64,000 nt of DNA from JAGGTJ01 sp964457545 (GTDB taxonomy: Bacteria; Desulfobacterota; DSM-4660; Desulfatiglandales; Desulfatiglandaceae): NCBI GenBank assembly GCA_964457545.1, contig CAYWEN010000006.1, positions 48,432 through 112,431 of the forward strand, read 5' to 3'. Position 1 is the stretch's first letter. Every line of letters begins with the position of its first letter. Positions 26,216 through 35,903 of this stretch are shown in pieces. The notes below the pieces were generated by a model. It was not told the origin of the DNA. It searched no databases and worked only from the letters and a program-made list of their open reading frames with translations. Made by a program: the position numbers and the translations under genes.

Positions 26216-28885
26216 ATGAGTGATGACATAATATCAAAAAGTTATGAGCCGAAAGATGTTGAGGACAAGTGGTATGAATTTTGGGAAAAGAACGGTTTTT
26301 TCAGGGCAGAGCCTGTTTCTGACAAGCCCCCTTTCTGCATTGTAATTCCTCCTCCAAATGTTACTGGTACCCTGCATATGGGGCATGCGCTCAATGATAC
26401 CCTTCAGGATATTTTATGCAGATATAAAAGAATGAAGGGTTTTAATGTCCTGTGGCAACCTGGAACAGATCATGCCGGTATTGCTACGCAGAATGTTGTT
26501 GAAAGGGATCTGTCAGCAAAGGGAACAAATCGTCACGCCATAGGCAGGGAAAGGTTTGTAGAACTGGTATGGGAATGGAGAAAGAAATATGGCAGCCTTA
26601 TCCTTAATCAGTTAAAAAAACTTGGATGTTCCTGTGACTGGAGCAGGGAACGTTTTACAATGGATCAGGGCCTGTCCAGGGCTGTAAAAGAGGTCTTTGT
26701 CAGACTGTATAATGAGGGCCTTATCTACAGGGGGGACTATATAATCAACTGGTGTCCGAGATGCCGTACAGCGCTTGCAGACCTTGAGGTGGAATATGAA
26801 GACAGGGACAGCTTTTTGTATCACATCCGTTATTTTATTGAAAACAGTGACAGGTATATTGTAGTTGCAACAACACGGCCTGAAACCATGATGGGAGATA
26901 CGGCTGTTGCTGTTAATCCGCATGATGAACGTTATACGGATCTGAAGGGGAAGAAGGTTGTATTGCCTCTTGTTAACAGGCATATACCTGTGATATTCGA
27001 CAGATATGTCAGTATGGAGTTTGGTACAGGGGCATTGAAAATCACACCTGCTCATGATGCAAATGATTTTGAAATAGGAAATACACATAATCTTGAACGT
27101 ATCAAGGTTATTGATGAAGACGGCAGGATGAATGACCTTGCTGGTCCGTACAGGGGTATGGACAGATTTGAGTGCAGGGAAAGGGTTGTGGAAGACCTTA
27201 AAAGCGGAGGGTTTCTGGAAAAGATAGAATCCTATGCCAATGCAGTGGGTCATTGCTATCGATGCAAGACCATGATTGAGCCTCTTCTTTCAAAACAGTG
27301 GTTTGTAAAGGTAGCCCCTCTTGCAAAAAATGCCATAGAGGCTGTCAGAAATAAACGTATCAGGATATATCCTTCTGCTTGGGAAGGAGTGTTTTTTGAA
27401 TGGATGACAAACATCAGGGACTGGTGTGTATCAAGACAGATATGGTGGGGACATCGTATTCCGGCCTGGTATTGCAAAAAATGCGGGGGCATTACTGTTG
27501 CAAAAGACACCCCTGTTAGATGTGAGCACTGTGACGGCGATGAGCTTGTTCAGGAAACCGATGTTCTTGATACATGGTTCAGTTCGGCGCTGTGGCCTTT
27601 TTCAACTCTTGGATGGCCTGATTTGACGGATGAATTAAAGACATTTTATCCTACCTCAGTACTTGTGACCGGTTTTGATATATTGTTTTTCTGGGTAGCA
27701 AGAATGATGATGATGGGTATTTACTTTATGGGTGATGTGCCTTTTAAAGATGTCTACATCCATGCCCTTGTAAGAGATGCAGAAGGGAAAAAGATGAGTA
27801 AATCCAAGGGAAATGTTATTGACCCCCTTGATGTTATGGAGCAATTCGGAACCGATGCCTTTCGTTTTACTCTTGCTGCAATGGCAGCCCAGGGCAGAGA
27901 CATAAAGCTTTCCACGGATAAGATTGCAGGCTACCAGCATTTTGTAAACAAGATCTGGAATGCAGCAAGGTTTATTCTGATGAACGTCCAGCATAATGAT
28001 CAGGATCAGGGTAATGCAGGGAAAAAAGCTGCTCAGGATTATTACAGTCTTCCTGATCGCTGGATATTGACGCGCTTGTCTGATGTGAGCAGACAGGTAG
28101 GTGAGGCCATTGATACGTACAGATTTAATGATGCCGCAGGCATTTCTTATCAGTTCGTATGGCATGAGTTCTGCGACTGGTATCTTGAGATGGCGAAGGA
28201 GGCGCTGTATGGAGAAGATTCTGTTGCAAGGAATTCCACAGCGAATGTCTTGCAGCAGGCATTTGCTGCCATACTGCAGTTGCTTCATCCTGTAATGCCC
28301 TTTGTTACGGAGGAAATATGGCACAAGCTTCCCGGAACAAAGGGCAGTATTATGCAGTCATTTTTCCCTGAACCGTCAGAATTTTTACATGATGAAGCGG
28401 CATTGAAGGAAATGGATCTTTTGTCGGGTGTTATTACCTGCATACGAAATATCCGGGGAGAAATGAACATTCCACCTTCCAGCAAGGTGAAAATTGCTGT
28501 TGATGTCCATGATCAGCAACACAGAGAAGTCCTTGAACATAATCTGCCCCATATCAAAAATCTTGCAAAGGTCGATGGCATCACTATCGGTTCAGGAATT
28601 CCAAAACCTGATGCTTCTGCTACTGCTGTCGTAGACCGCATTTCTGTTCATGTTCTTTTAAAGGGTTTACTGGATTTTGAGGAAGAGAAAAAGAGGCTGA
28701 ACAAAGAGATCAAAAAGATTGAGAAGAAAATTGATGCCGGCAAAAAGAAGCTTTCCAACCCCGGTTTTTTAAACAATGCACCTTCTCATGTTGTGGATGA
28801 GGTCAAAAATAAGACAGAAGCATTATCTGCAAAGCTGGAAAAATTAAAACAGCATCTTGGTTTGTTTGAGGGAATAAATGCATGA
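26216..28885 (+). CDS. valS: Valyl-tRNA synthetase
   Basis: An 889-residue class I aminoacyl-tRNA synthetase that charges tRNA-Val. It has 'PPPNVTGTLHMGHALN' with the HIGH-type motif at 54-57, the editing (CP1) domain with 'TTRPETMMGDTAVAVNP', the zinc-finger-like 'WCPRCRTALAD', 'DVLDTWFSSALWPFSTLGWPD', and 'KKMSKSKGNVIDP' (KMSKS near 525). The C-terminal coiled-coil arm is typical of ValRS ('FEEEKKRLNKEIKKIEKKIDAG'). The stop overlaps nadC by eight bases. Confidence 0.97.
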   Translation: MSDDIISKSYEPKDVEDKWYEFWEKNGFFRAEPVSDKPPFCIVIPPPNVTGTLHMGHALNDTLQDILCRYKRMKGFNVLWQPGTDHAGIATQNVVERDLSAKGTNRHAIGRERFVELVWEWRKKYGSLILNQLKKLGCSCDWSRERFTMDQGLSRAVKEVFVRLYNEGLIYRGDYIINWCPRCRTALADLEVEYEDRDSFLYHIRYFIENSDRYIVVATTRPETMMGDTAVAVNPHDERYTDLKGKKVVLPLVNRHIPVIFDRYVSMEFGTGALKITPAHDANDFEIGNTHNLERIKVIDEDGRMNDLAGPYRGMDRFECRERVVEDLKSGGFLEKIESYANAVGHCYRCKTMIEPLLSKQWFVKVAPLAKNAIEAVRNKRIRIYPSAWEGVFFEWMTNIRDWCVSRQIWWGHRIPAWYCKKCGGITVAKDTPVRCEHCDGDELVQETDVLDTWFSSALWPFSTLGWPDLTDELKTFYPTSVLVTGFDILFFWVARMMMMGIYFMGDVPFKDVYIHALVRDAEGKKMSKSKGNVIDPLDVMEQFGTDAFRFTLAAMAAQGRDIKLSTDKIAGYQHFVNKIWNAARFILMNVQHNDQDQGNAGKKAAQDYYSLPDRWILTRLSDVSRQVGEAIDTYRFNDAAGISYQFVWHEFCDWYLEMAKEALYGEDSVARNSTANVLQQAFAAILQLLHPVMPFVTEEIWHKLPGTKGSIMQSFFPEPSEFLHDEAALKEMDLLSGVITCIRNIRGEMNIPPSSKVKIAVDVHDQQHREVLEHNLPHIKNLAKVDGITIGSGIPKPDASATAVVDRISVHVLLKGLLDFEEEKKRLNKEIKKIEKKIDAGKKKLSNPGFLNNAPSHVVDEVKNKTEALSAKLEKLKQHLGLFEGINA

Positions 28886-29717
28886 TGTATGGGACATAGG
28901 AGACAGACTTATTGATTTTGCCCTTGAAGAGGATGTTGGGTCGGGAGATATTACAACACGTCTAACTGTTGATTCTGATGCAACAGGGACAGCCATCTTG
29001 ATTGTCCGTGAAGATGGTGTGCTGGCAGGCTTGGATGTCTTCAAGCGGGTTTTCAGAAAGATAGACCCTGAAATAAGGTTTGATGGTAATTTTATGGATG
29101 GAGATATCCTCTCTGCGCATCAGGTTGTTTCTACTGTTTACGGATCTCTTTTGTCCATACTGAAGGCTGAACGGACCGCCCTGAATTTTTTACAGCGTAT
29201 GAGTGGTATTGCCACTTTGACCCGCCGTTATGTGGAAAAGGTCAGTCCCTTTGATGTCAAGATCCTTGACACAAGGAAAACTGCGCCTGGTCTCAGATGG
29301 TTTGACAAGTATGCCGTTAGGGTAGGCGGAGGAACAAATCACAGATTCGGACTTTTTGATGGAGTATTGATAAAGGATAATCATATTGTTGCAGCAGGTT
29401 CTGTTGAACAGGCAGTGAAAAAGGCAAAGAGTATTGCGCCTCACACACTTAAGATAGAGGTAGAGGTAGAAGATATTAAAGGAGTAAAACATGCCGTAGA
29501 TGCAGGGGCGGATATTATCATGCTTGATAACATGTCTGTGGAAACAATGAAACAGGCGGTGCAAATAATTTCAGGCAGGGCAATTACAGAGGCCTCTGGA
29601 GGGGTCAATCTGGATACAGTGGCTGATATTGCAAGCACTGGTGTCAATTTTATATCTGTGGGAGACTTGACTCATTCAGCTGCAGCAATTGATTTCAGCC
29701 TGGATATTTCATCCTGA
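28878..29717 (+). CDS. nadC: Nicotinate-nucleotide pyrophosphorylase (quinolinate phosphoribosyltransferase)
   Basis: A 279-residue enzyme that converts quinolinate and PRPP to nicotinate mononucleotide in NAD synthesis. Family blocks are 'EDVGSGDITTRL', 'ERTALNFLQRMSGIATLTRRYV', 'ILDTRKTAPGLRWFDKYAVRVGGGTNHRFGLFDGVLIKDNHI', 'KIEVEVEDI' and 'EASGGVNLDTVADIASTGVNFISVGDLTHS'. Full length. It overlaps valS by eight bases and precedes the metal transporter genes by eight bases, so the four genes probably share a transcript. No nadA or nadB is nearby. Confidence 0.96.
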   Translation: MHDVWDIGDRLIDFALEEDVGSGDITTRLTVDSDATGTAILIVREDGVLAGLDVFKRVFRKIDPEIRFDGNFMDGDILSAHQVVSTVYGSLLSILKAERTALNFLQRMSGIATLTRRYVEKVSPFDVKILDTRKTAPGLRWFDKYAVRVGGGTNHRFGLFDGVLIKDNHIVAAGSVEQAVKKAKSIAPHTLKIEVEVEDIKGVKHAVDAGADIIMLDNMSVETMKQAVQIISGRAITEASGGVNLDTVADIASTGVNFISVGDLTHSAAAIDFSLDISS

Positions 29718-29725
29718 GTATTCCA

Positions 29726-30490
29726 ATGAAAGAACATGTCCTTACTGTTCAGGATCTCTGCTTTACCTATCAGCATGCCACTGTTTTAAAGGATGTGAGT
29801 TTCAGTGTGGAGCAGGGAGATTTTTTTGTGATTCTCGGACCAAATGGTGGAGGAAAAACCACCCTGTTAAAACTCTGTCTCGGGATTTTGAAACCCGACA
29901 AGGGGACAATAAAGGTCTTTGGCCAGAATCCACCTGACACCAATCATAAGATTGGGTATGTACCTCAAAACACAGGGTTTAATCCCACCTTTCCAATTTC
30001 TGCCCTTGAAGTTTCACTGATGGGAAGGCTTTCAAGGTCTCGTCTTGGCCGGATGTATTCGGCATATGATTATTCTATGGCAGAAGATGCGCTTAAAAAG
30101 GTAGGGATGTGGCAGCACAGGTTTACCTCCATCGGCCACATGTCCGGAGGCCAAAGGCAGCGTGTTTTTATTGCCAGGGCATTGGCTGTTGATCCCGAGA
30201 TACTCTTCATGGATGAACCAACCGCCGGTATTGATCCCGAATTTCAGACACATATCTATGACTTGTTAAGGCAGCTTAATGAAAGGGTTACAATAGTGCT
30301 TATTACCCATGATATTGGGGTGATATCACAGTATGCCAAGACAGTGGCCTGTGTGAACCGTACCCTGGAGGTTCACAGGGAGGCACAGATAACCGAAGAT
30401 ATGCTGGAAAAGGCGTATGGGTGTCCGGTAGAACTGGTAGCTCACGGAATTCCACACAGGGTTTATCCTGTTCACAAGGTAGGAGATTGA
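29726..30490 (+). CDS. znuC: Zn/Mn-type ABC transporter ATPase
   Basis: A 254-residue ABC ATPase. Walker A is 'GPNGGGKTTLLKL' near 36, the Q-loop is 'GYVPQNTGFNP', the signature 'MSGGQRQRVFIARAL', Walker B 'ILFMDEPTAGID', and the H-loop 'LLITHDIG'. The sequence belongs to the ZnuC/MntB group. The C-terminus 'EDMLEKAYGCPVELVAHGIPHRV' is typical of that group, so a divalent metal is transported, probably zinc. It is one base from the permease gene. No substrate-binding ZnuA gene or Zur regulator is in the window. Confidence 0.9.
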   Translation: MKEHVLTVQDLCFTYQHATVLKDVSFSVEQGDFFVILGPNGGGKTTLLKLCLGILKPDKGTIKVFGQNPPDTNHKIGYVPQNTGFNPTFPISALEVSLMGRLSRSRLGRMYSAYDYSMAEDALKKVGMWQHRFTSIGHMSGGQRQRVFIARALAVDPEILFMDEPTAGIDPEFQTHIYDLLRQLNERVTIVLITHDIGVISQYAKTVACVNRTLEVHREAQITEDMLEKAYGCPVELVAHGIPHRVYPVHKVGD

Positions 30491-30491
30491 T

Positions 30492-31328
30492 ATGTGGCAG
30501 GCCCTGCAATTTGAATTTATGCGTAATGCCCTGGTAGCGGGTGTTATTGTAAGTATAATTTGCGGAGTTGTTGGAACGCTCATCGTTGTAAACAGGCTGG
30601 TGTTTTTATCTGGAGGAATTGCACATGCAGTTTACGGAGGAATTGGTTTGGCCGTTTATTTCGGATTTCCTCCCGGCTTTTTTACTGCAGCCTTTGCGTT
30701 GGCAGTATCTTTTTTGATGGGTGTCATAACCGTAAAAGACAAACACAGGGCAGATGTGGCTATTGGGGCCTTATGGGCTGTTGGTATGGCCATTGGCATT
30801 ATATTTGTAAGTCTTGCTCCGGGTTACAATGTTGATCTTATGGGATATCTTTTTGGAAGTATTCTTACCGTTGTAAAATCGGATATCTTGGTTATGACAG
30901 TCCTTAATGTGCTTATTCTTTTGGTAGTGTCGCTCTTTTACAAGGAGTTTCTTGCTGTTTCCTATGATGAAGAATTTGCCTTTGTCCGTGGTATACCGGT
31001 AACACTGTTTTATTTTATACTGCTGTCGATGACATCTCTTGCCGTAGTAGTGACCATAAAAGTGGTTGGATTGATCCTTGTAATTGCCCTGTTGTCAATA
31101 CCTCCCTCCATTGCAGAGGATTACACGCATTCCCTTGGGGGAACGATGTTTATGGCATCATTATTTGGTATTTTTTTTACAGTCTGCGGATTATATCTTT
31201 CCTATAATTATAACCTGCCCTCAGGGGCAGCCATTATAATGGTTGCCGGAGCTGCGTTTTTCATTTCAAAGACCCTGTGCCGGCTTGGCAGAAGACCTGC
31301 AGCCTCTTCCTGTTTGTCTGATAAATAG
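30492..31328 (+). CDS. znuB: Zn/Mn-type ABC transporter permease
   Basis: A 278-residue inner-membrane protein with about eight hydrophobic helices of the ABC-3 family. Landmarks are 'NRLVFLSGGIAHAVYGGIGLAVYFG' (the cytoplasmic SGGIAHA..GGIG loop), 'IGALWAVGMAIGIIF', 'LFGSILTV' and 'VVTIKVVGLILVIALLSIPPSIA'. It forms the channel with ZnuC. Its TAG is immediately followed by a copy of the dispersed repeat. Metal specificity (Zn or Mn) cannot be told from sequence here. Confidence 0.9.
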   Translation: MWQALQFEFMRNALVAGVIVSIICGVVGTLIVVNRLVFLSGGIAHAVYGGIGLAVYFGFPPGFFTAAFALAVSFLMGVITVKDKHRADVAIGALWAVGMAIGIIFVSLAPGYNVDLMGYLFGSILTVVKSDILVMTVLNVLILLVVSLFYKEFLAVSYDEEFAFVRGIPVTLFYFILLSMTSLAVVVTIKVVGLILVIALLSIPPSIAEDYTHSLGGTMFMASLFGIFFTVCGLYLSYNYNLPSGAAIIMVAGAAFFISKTLCRLGRRPAASSCLSDK

Positions 31329-31590
31329 TTTTCATCCATAAATGGCCTTTTTGTATAATCCCTGTAGTTGATTCAACAAAACCAACATGTTCAGCCTCTC
31401 TTGATCCTGGCTGAATTAATGCCGGTAAATCAAGATCTGTTTTATGGTAATCAGCAGTTTTTCCTGTTATGTTATGACCGCAGGCTGTCAAATGAACTGA
31501 TTGTTTTTTTTACGATTTCCTGGCAAAAACGGACGGTTTCAGAGCTGTTTTGTTAAACATGGATTCATGGGGCGTCTATGGACTGAAAAC
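31328..31590 (+). repeat. Dispersed repeat, possibly a bounded element of about 263 bp
   Basis: The left end GTTTTCATCCATAAATGGCC followed by TTTTTGTATAATCCC starts at the znuB stop codon. A candidate inverted right end, CGTCTATGGACTGAAAAC, lies at 31573-31590 and overlaps the last codons of the convergent HD-domain gene. The interior has no gene. Confidence 0.55.
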
Positions 31591-32391
31591 CTTGCGGTTA
31601 AGGTATCTGTTTGCCTGTTCGTATGCCTTTGTCGCAGTGTTAGACGTTTTTGGCAAAACATCCCATATCTTTTCAAGGTATTTCTTTTCCTTGATGATCT
31701 CAAAGGTACGGGAAAAATTTACATCGTATATCCAGCCTATCTGTAGCAGCTTGAAATCATTCAAGGTTTTTACGTCGGTCATTTGTACAATCTGTCCCCG
31801 CATCAGGCTGTTGTATACCGGTGCAGACAGCATGGGAGTATTGGGCAGATCCAGTTCAATGGCCGGATTGTGTTTATTTGTTGAATTATGATAATATTCT
31901 GTAACTATATGCCATATATCTATTTTGTCTGCATCCCTGACCATTTTCAGGAAAAGTAGGCAACGTTTGTTTTCCTCTAAAGGCAGTCTTGCCCGGTTAT
32001 GGTACTCTGTTATCCGAATAATCATATCAGCCTTTTCCCTTCCAAGACTATCCAGAACACCATGTCTTTTCAGGACTCTTGCTCCAAGAATGCCGTGATC
32101 TTCTGATCTGAAATCGGAAAATGTCCTGTAACGTTTGTACTGCTCGAATCTGCCAATATCATGAAACAGGGCAGATATTTCTGCCATACAGAGATCTTCA
32201 TTTGATAAACACAGGCTGTGCCCTATGTCATTAATTGTCTTGCATACCCGTATGGTATGGTCTCTTTTGAGATCTATATTTTCCTGAACCACAGGGTCAT
32301 CAGAGGAAAAACTCTGGACATAATCTTTAAACCATGTCTTCAATCGCGTAATATTTGCAATACAATTGTCCGGTTTTTCATGTTTTTTCAT
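31576..32391 (-). CDS. HD-domain metal-dependent phosphohydrolase
   Basis: A 271-residue cytoplasmic protein. HD-superfamily residues are H44 in 'KRDHTIRV', the 'ALFHDIGRFEQY' His-Asp pair near 75, 'SEDHGILGARVLKRHG', and the distal Asp in 'VRDADKIDI'. Such proteins hydrolyse nucleotides or phosphomonoesters. No further domain is fused and the substrate is unknown. The C-terminus lies inside the right end of a dispersed repeat, so its last ten or so residues may be element-derived. Ribosome site weak. Confidence 0.8.
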   Translation of the reverse strand: MKKHEKPDNCIANITRLKTWFKDYVQSFSSDDPVVQENIDLKRDHTIRVCKTINDIGHSLCLSNEDLCMAEISALFHDIGRFEQYKRYRTFSDFRSEDHGILGARVLKRHGVLDSLGREKADMIIRITEYHNRARLPLEENKRCLLFLKMVRDADKIDIWHIVTEYYHNSTNKHNPAIELDLPNTPMLSAPVYNSLMRGQIVQMTDVKTLNDFKLLQIGWIYDVNFSRTFEIIKEKKYLEKIWDVLPKTSNTATKAYEQANRYLNRKVFSP

Positions 32392-32579
32392 AATTATGCA
32401 ATATATGGCTGATACAGCTTGGGGTTATTAACAATTGACACTAAAGGAACATTTACATATTATCTCACCTGTACTTTCAGCACCTTGAATCTAAACCGAT
32501 TTCTTCATGTATTTAATCTTTGCGGTTTTACCGGGATTGACGCTGTGATAAAGAGACAAAACCTTAATTTGTACAGCAT
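32392..32579. other. Divergent promoter region between the HD gene and aroD
   Basis: About 190 bases serving two outward-facing genes. No sigma-54 match and no confident -35/-10 pair could be assigned. Confidence 0.35.
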
Positions 32580-33278
32580 ATGAATCATAAAGATATCAAT
32601 CAATGGCGTATATGTACAGCTATAATGGCATCTGATACTCAGGATGCACTGGCCAAGATGAAGGCTGCATCAACTGAAGCAGATCTTTTGGAGATACGTC
32701 TTGATGCCATGCAGTCCTTTGACCTGGATGTTATTATAGAATCATCTTCCCTTCCCCTTGTTGTCACATATAGAGACCAGGATCAGGGAGGTTTTTCAGA
32801 TGCAGCCTGTGAAAAAAGGATATCTGCCCTTATAAAGGCAAGTCACAGTGGTGCAGACTTTATAGATATGGAGCTTACAGTTCCGGCAGATCTCAGAAAG
32901 GAGGTCTTTTCCCGGAAAAGAGATGAAACAAAGGTCATAATATCTCATCATTTTTTTGAACCATCTCCCTTTCTTGATGTGGAACAGATGGTTGACAGGG
33001 TCTTTGAAAAGGGGGCAGACCTTGGCAAGGTTATAGGATATGCGTCTGATTGGCCCAGCAACCTTGATTATCTCTCTCTTGTGCAAAAAAAGGTTAGTCA
33101 GGGGTTTCCTTTGATATCTTTTGCAATGGGCATGTTTGGTCGTCCCAGCAGGATACTCTCTCCTCTTATGGGGGCGCCATGGACGTATGCTTCCCTGTCG
33201 GCTGACCAGAAATCTGCCCCGGGACAGATTTCTGCTTCTGACATGCGACGTATTTGGAAAGATATCTATGAACATTAA
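32580..33278 (+). CDS. aroD: Type I 3-dehydroquinate dehydratase
   Basis: A 232-residue enzyme of the shikimate pathway that dehydrates 3-dehydroquinate. It has 'ADLLEIRLDAM' (E-x-R substrate contact), 'PLVVTYRDQDQGG', the catalytic His in 'VIISHHFFEPSP', the Schiff-base Lys in 'GADLGKVIGYA', and 'SFAMGMFGRPSRILSPLMGAPWTYASL'. The stop overlaps the aroE start by eight bases. Fused AroD-AroE enzymes are known in other organisms. Here they remain separate but coupled. Confidence 0.94.
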   Translation: MNHKDINQWRICTAIMASDTQDALAKMKAASTEADLLEIRLDAMQSFDLDVIIESSSLPLVVTYRDQDQGGFSDAACEKRISALIKASHSGADFIDMELTVPADLRKEVFSRKRDETKVIISHHFFEPSPFLDVEQMVDRVFEKGADLGKVIGYASDWPSNLDYLSLVQKKVSQGFPLISFAMGMFGRPSRILSPLMGAPWTYASLSADQKSAPGQISASDMRRIWKDIYEH

Positions 33279-34092
33279 TCCTGAGACAAAGGTGTTTGGT
33301 GTAACAGGCTTTCCCCTTGGACACAGCTTGAGTCCTCTCATGCACAACGAGGCATTCAGGGTCAAGGGGATCAATGCCGTTTATCTGTATTTTCCCTCTG
33401 TGAGTATAAAGGGAGTCATTGATGGCATGAAAGGGTTATCCGTACATGGGTTGAGTGTTACCATACCGCATAAGGAGGCTGCCTGTACCCGTGTAGATGA
33501 GTTGGATCCCCTTGCCTCGAAGATTGGGGCCCTGAATACACTGCTTAACAGGAATGGTTGTATAGTCGGGTATAATACTGATGCATCAGGTGCTATTGAT
33601 GCCTTGAGGACTGTAACAACTGACATGCATGGCAAAACTGTCCTTATTATCGGGGCGGGTGGCGCTGCACGTGCCGTCGGGTTTGCTGTTAAGCAAGAGG
33701 GGTGCCATGTGACAGTGGCAAATCGTTCAAACAGGCGTGGTGAGGCCCTGGCGCGAGATCTTGATGCCACTTTTTGTCCGTTAAGGGAATTGGGTTCTAT
33801 ATCATCTGCCGATATTATCATCCAAACTACACCGGTTGGGATGTATCCAAAGGTGGATGATTCTGTTGTTCCTGAAAGGATCCTTGCAGAAGGTATGATT
33901 GTAATGGATATAGTATACAATCCGCTTGAAACCCGATTGATCCGGACAGCACGGGCCAGGGGATGCAAAACTGTAAGTGGAATTGAAATGTTTGTTCGTC
34001 AGGGTGCAATTCAGTTTGAACTCTGGACAGGCCAGGATGCGCCCTTTGATCATATGATGCAGATTGTAAAAAAACAGCTTCTTCACACTTGA
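33271..34092 (+). CDS. aroE: Shikimate dehydrogenase
   Basis: A 273-residue NADP-dependent enzyme reducing 3-dehydroshikimate to shikimate. The N-terminal substrate site is 'GVTGFPLGHSLSPLMHNEAF'. Then come 'GLSVTIPHKEAA' with the catalytic Lys, 'NTLLNRNGCIVGYNTDASG' with the catalytic Asp, the nucleotide-binding 'VLIIGAGGAARAVGFAV', the NADP-specifying 'VANRSNRR', and 'VRQGAIQFELWTG'. Start at 33271 is set by the family N-terminus. Confidence 0.95.
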   Translation, partial: NINPETKVFGVTGFPLGHSLSPLMHNEAFRVKGINAVYLYFPSVSIKGVIDGMKGLSVHGLSVTIPHKEAACTRVDELDPLASKIGALNTLLNRNGCIVGYNTDASGAIDALRTVTTDMHGKTVLIIGAGGAARAVGFAVKQEGCHVTVANRSNRRGEALARDLDATFCPLRELGSISSADIIIQTTPVGMYPKVDDSVVPERILAEGMIVMDIVYNPLETRLIRTARARGCKTVSGIEMFVRQGAIQFELWTGQDAPFDHMMQIVKKQLLHT

Positions 34093-34114
34093 ACCTGATA
34101 CATGTCCTGATTGC

Positions 34115-34150
34115 TTCACGTCCATAAATAGCTGTTTTACCGGTGTTGCT
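34115..34150 (+). repeat. Dispersed repeat, degenerate copy
   Basis: Reads TTCACGTCCATAAATAGCTG then TTTTACCGGTGTTG between aroE and aroA, aligning with the first 35 bases of the family but with several mismatches. Confidence 0.45.
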
Positions 34151-34257
34151 GTGTTTTGATGTTGATTTCGGGAGTGTATCCCTGTTTTTTTGAGCTTGAA
34201 CAAGATTGAATATTATGCAACGGTCTTGAAACAGGACTGTTTTTAAGGAGCAATTTT

Positions 34258-35523
34258 ATGAAGGAAATAAGACCTCTCGGTAATATAAATACAACCGTAT
34301 CTCTTCCAGGTTCGAAGAGCATAACACACAGGGCCTTTGTTATTGCTGCCCTTGCCCTGGGACAAAGCCGGATAGAGCAGGCGCTTATTTGTGATGATAC
34401 CATGTACACGCTTAACGGCCTTGAACAGTTGGGCGTAAAGATTGAAAAAACACCGGATGCAATAATTATAAATGGTGTGAACGGCAGACCTGTGCCTGAA
34501 AATCCTGTTTCCGAGATATATCTTGGGAATTCAGGGACATCTTTGCGCTTTCTGGCTTCGTTTGCAACACTTGCGAGAAAAGAGGTGGTTTTGACCGGAG
34601 ATGAGAGACTGAAGCAAAGGCCAATGGAAGATCTGTTGATGGTACTTAAAAACGGTACTGCTCAGGTGGATTTCAAGGGGGAAGAATGGCATATTCCTGT
34701 TTCAATAAAAGGCCCGTTCAGGGGAGGACTGGTTAAAATACCGGGACATAACAGCAGCCAGTTTGTTTCATCTCTCCTTCTGATATCGCCATGTATCCCG
34801 TACGGCATGGAAATAGTTGTTCAGAATGTTCCTGTCTCTATATCCTATATTTCCCTGACTCTTGATGTAATGCGCAGCTTTGGTATGAGTTACAGGGCAT
34901 CGGAGGATTGCCGATGGTTCAGGATTTCGCCTCAACCATACAGGGGCCGTACATATAAAGTTGGTGTTGATGCATCAAGCGCTGCATATTTTTGGGCTGC
35001 AGCCGCTGTTACAGGAGGCAGGGTAAGGACATCCAACGTAAATCCTGATTCAAAACAGGCAGACATACGTTTTTTAAATGTACTGGAAGATATGGGATGC
35101 ACGGTTGAAAGGGATGATACAGGCGTTACTGTTCAGGGAGGTGAACTCCATGGCATTGAAGTTGACATGGCAAATATGCCCGATCAGGTTCCCACTCTCG
35201 CTGTTGTTGCACTTTTTGCAAAGGGTAAGACCGTGATTTCCAATGTTGCCCATCTGAGGACAAAAGAAAGCGATCGTCTCAGTGTTTCTGCACAGGAGAT
35301 TGCCAAAACAGGCGGAAAGATAACAGAGCTTGATGACGGTCTGATAATAGAGGGGGGGATGCCCTTGAACGGTGCAGAAATTGATCCTCATAATGACCAC
35401 AGGATTGCCATGAGCATGGCTGTGGCAGGTCTTATGGTCGAGGGGATAAAGATTGATAATGAAAAATGTGTTACCAAATCTCTGCCGGATTTTTGGGAAT
35501 TGTGGGAGGAACTTTACAGATGA
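34258..35523 (+). CDS. aroA: 5-enolpyruvylshikimate-3-phosphate synthase
   Basis: A 421-residue enzyme transferring enolpyruvate from PEP to shikimate-3-phosphate. It has 'PGSKSITHRAFVIAALALG' near residue 18, 'LGNSGTSLRFLASFA' (class I/II signature region), 'DERLKQRPMEDLL', 'SSQFVSSLLL', 'DASSAAYFWAAAAVTGG', 'LRTKESDRLSVSAQEI' and 'DPHNDHRIAMSMAVAGL'. TAAGGAGC lies before the ATG. The stop overlaps hisI by four bases. Confidence 0.96.
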   Translation: MKEIRPLGNINTTVSLPGSKSITHRAFVIAALALGQSRIEQALICDDTMYTLNGLEQLGVKIEKTPDAIIINGVNGRPVPENPVSEIYLGNSGTSLRFLASFATLARKEVVLTGDERLKQRPMEDLLMVLKNGTAQVDFKGEEWHIPVSIKGPFRGGLVKIPGHNSSQFVSSLLLISPCIPYGMEIVVQNVPVSISYISLTLDVMRSFGMSYRASEDCRWFRISPQPYRGRTYKVGVDASSAAYFWAAAAVTGGRVRTSNVNPDSKQADIRFLNVLEDMGCTVERDDTGVTVQGGELHGIEVDMANMPDQVPTLAVVALFAKGKTVISNVAHLRTKESDRLSVSAQEIAKTGGKITELDDGLIIEGGMPLNGAEIDPHNDHRIAMSMAVAGLMVEGIKIDNEKCVTKSLPDFWELWEELYR

Positions 35524-35903
35524 TTGAACTGGATTTTTCCAAGGGAGACGGGTTGTTGCCCGCCATTGTACAGGAATATGGCACAGGAGAGGTTCTGATG
35601 CTTGCCTATATTAACGAAGATGCCTGGAACAGAACGCTTGAAACCGGAGAAGCTCATTTTTTCAGCCGCTCCAGAGAGAAATTGTGGCATAAGGGAGAAT
35701 CATCCGGTCATGTTCAGAAGATAAAGGCAATTTATGCGGATTGTGATAATGATACTGTGCTTTTTCAGGTTGAACAGCTTGGCGGGGCAGCATGTCACAC
35801 GGGATATAAGTCCTGTTTTCATAAAAAAATTGATGAAAACGGTAATGCTACAGTAGAAGGGAATAAGGTCTTTGATCCAGAAAAGGTGTATGGGAATGAA
35901 TAA
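35520..35903 (+). CDS. hisI: Phosphoribosyl-AMP cyclohydrolase
   Basis: A 127-residue HisI that opens the adenine ring of PR-AMP in histidine biosynthesis. It has 'LPAIVQEYGTGEVLMLAYINEDAWNRTLETGEAHFFSRSREKLWHKGESSGH', the metal-binding 'YADCDNDTVLFQVEQLGGAACHTGYKSCFH' with three Cys, and 'FDPEKVYG'. No HisE domain is fused. The ATG overlaps the aroA stop (ATGA). Confidence 0.95.
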   Translation: MIELDFSKGDGLLPAIVQEYGTGEVLMLAYINEDAWNRTLETGEAHFFSRSREKLWHKGESSGHVQKIKAIYADCDNDTVLFQVEQLGGAACHTGYKSCFHKKIDENGNATVEGNKVFDPEKVYGNE

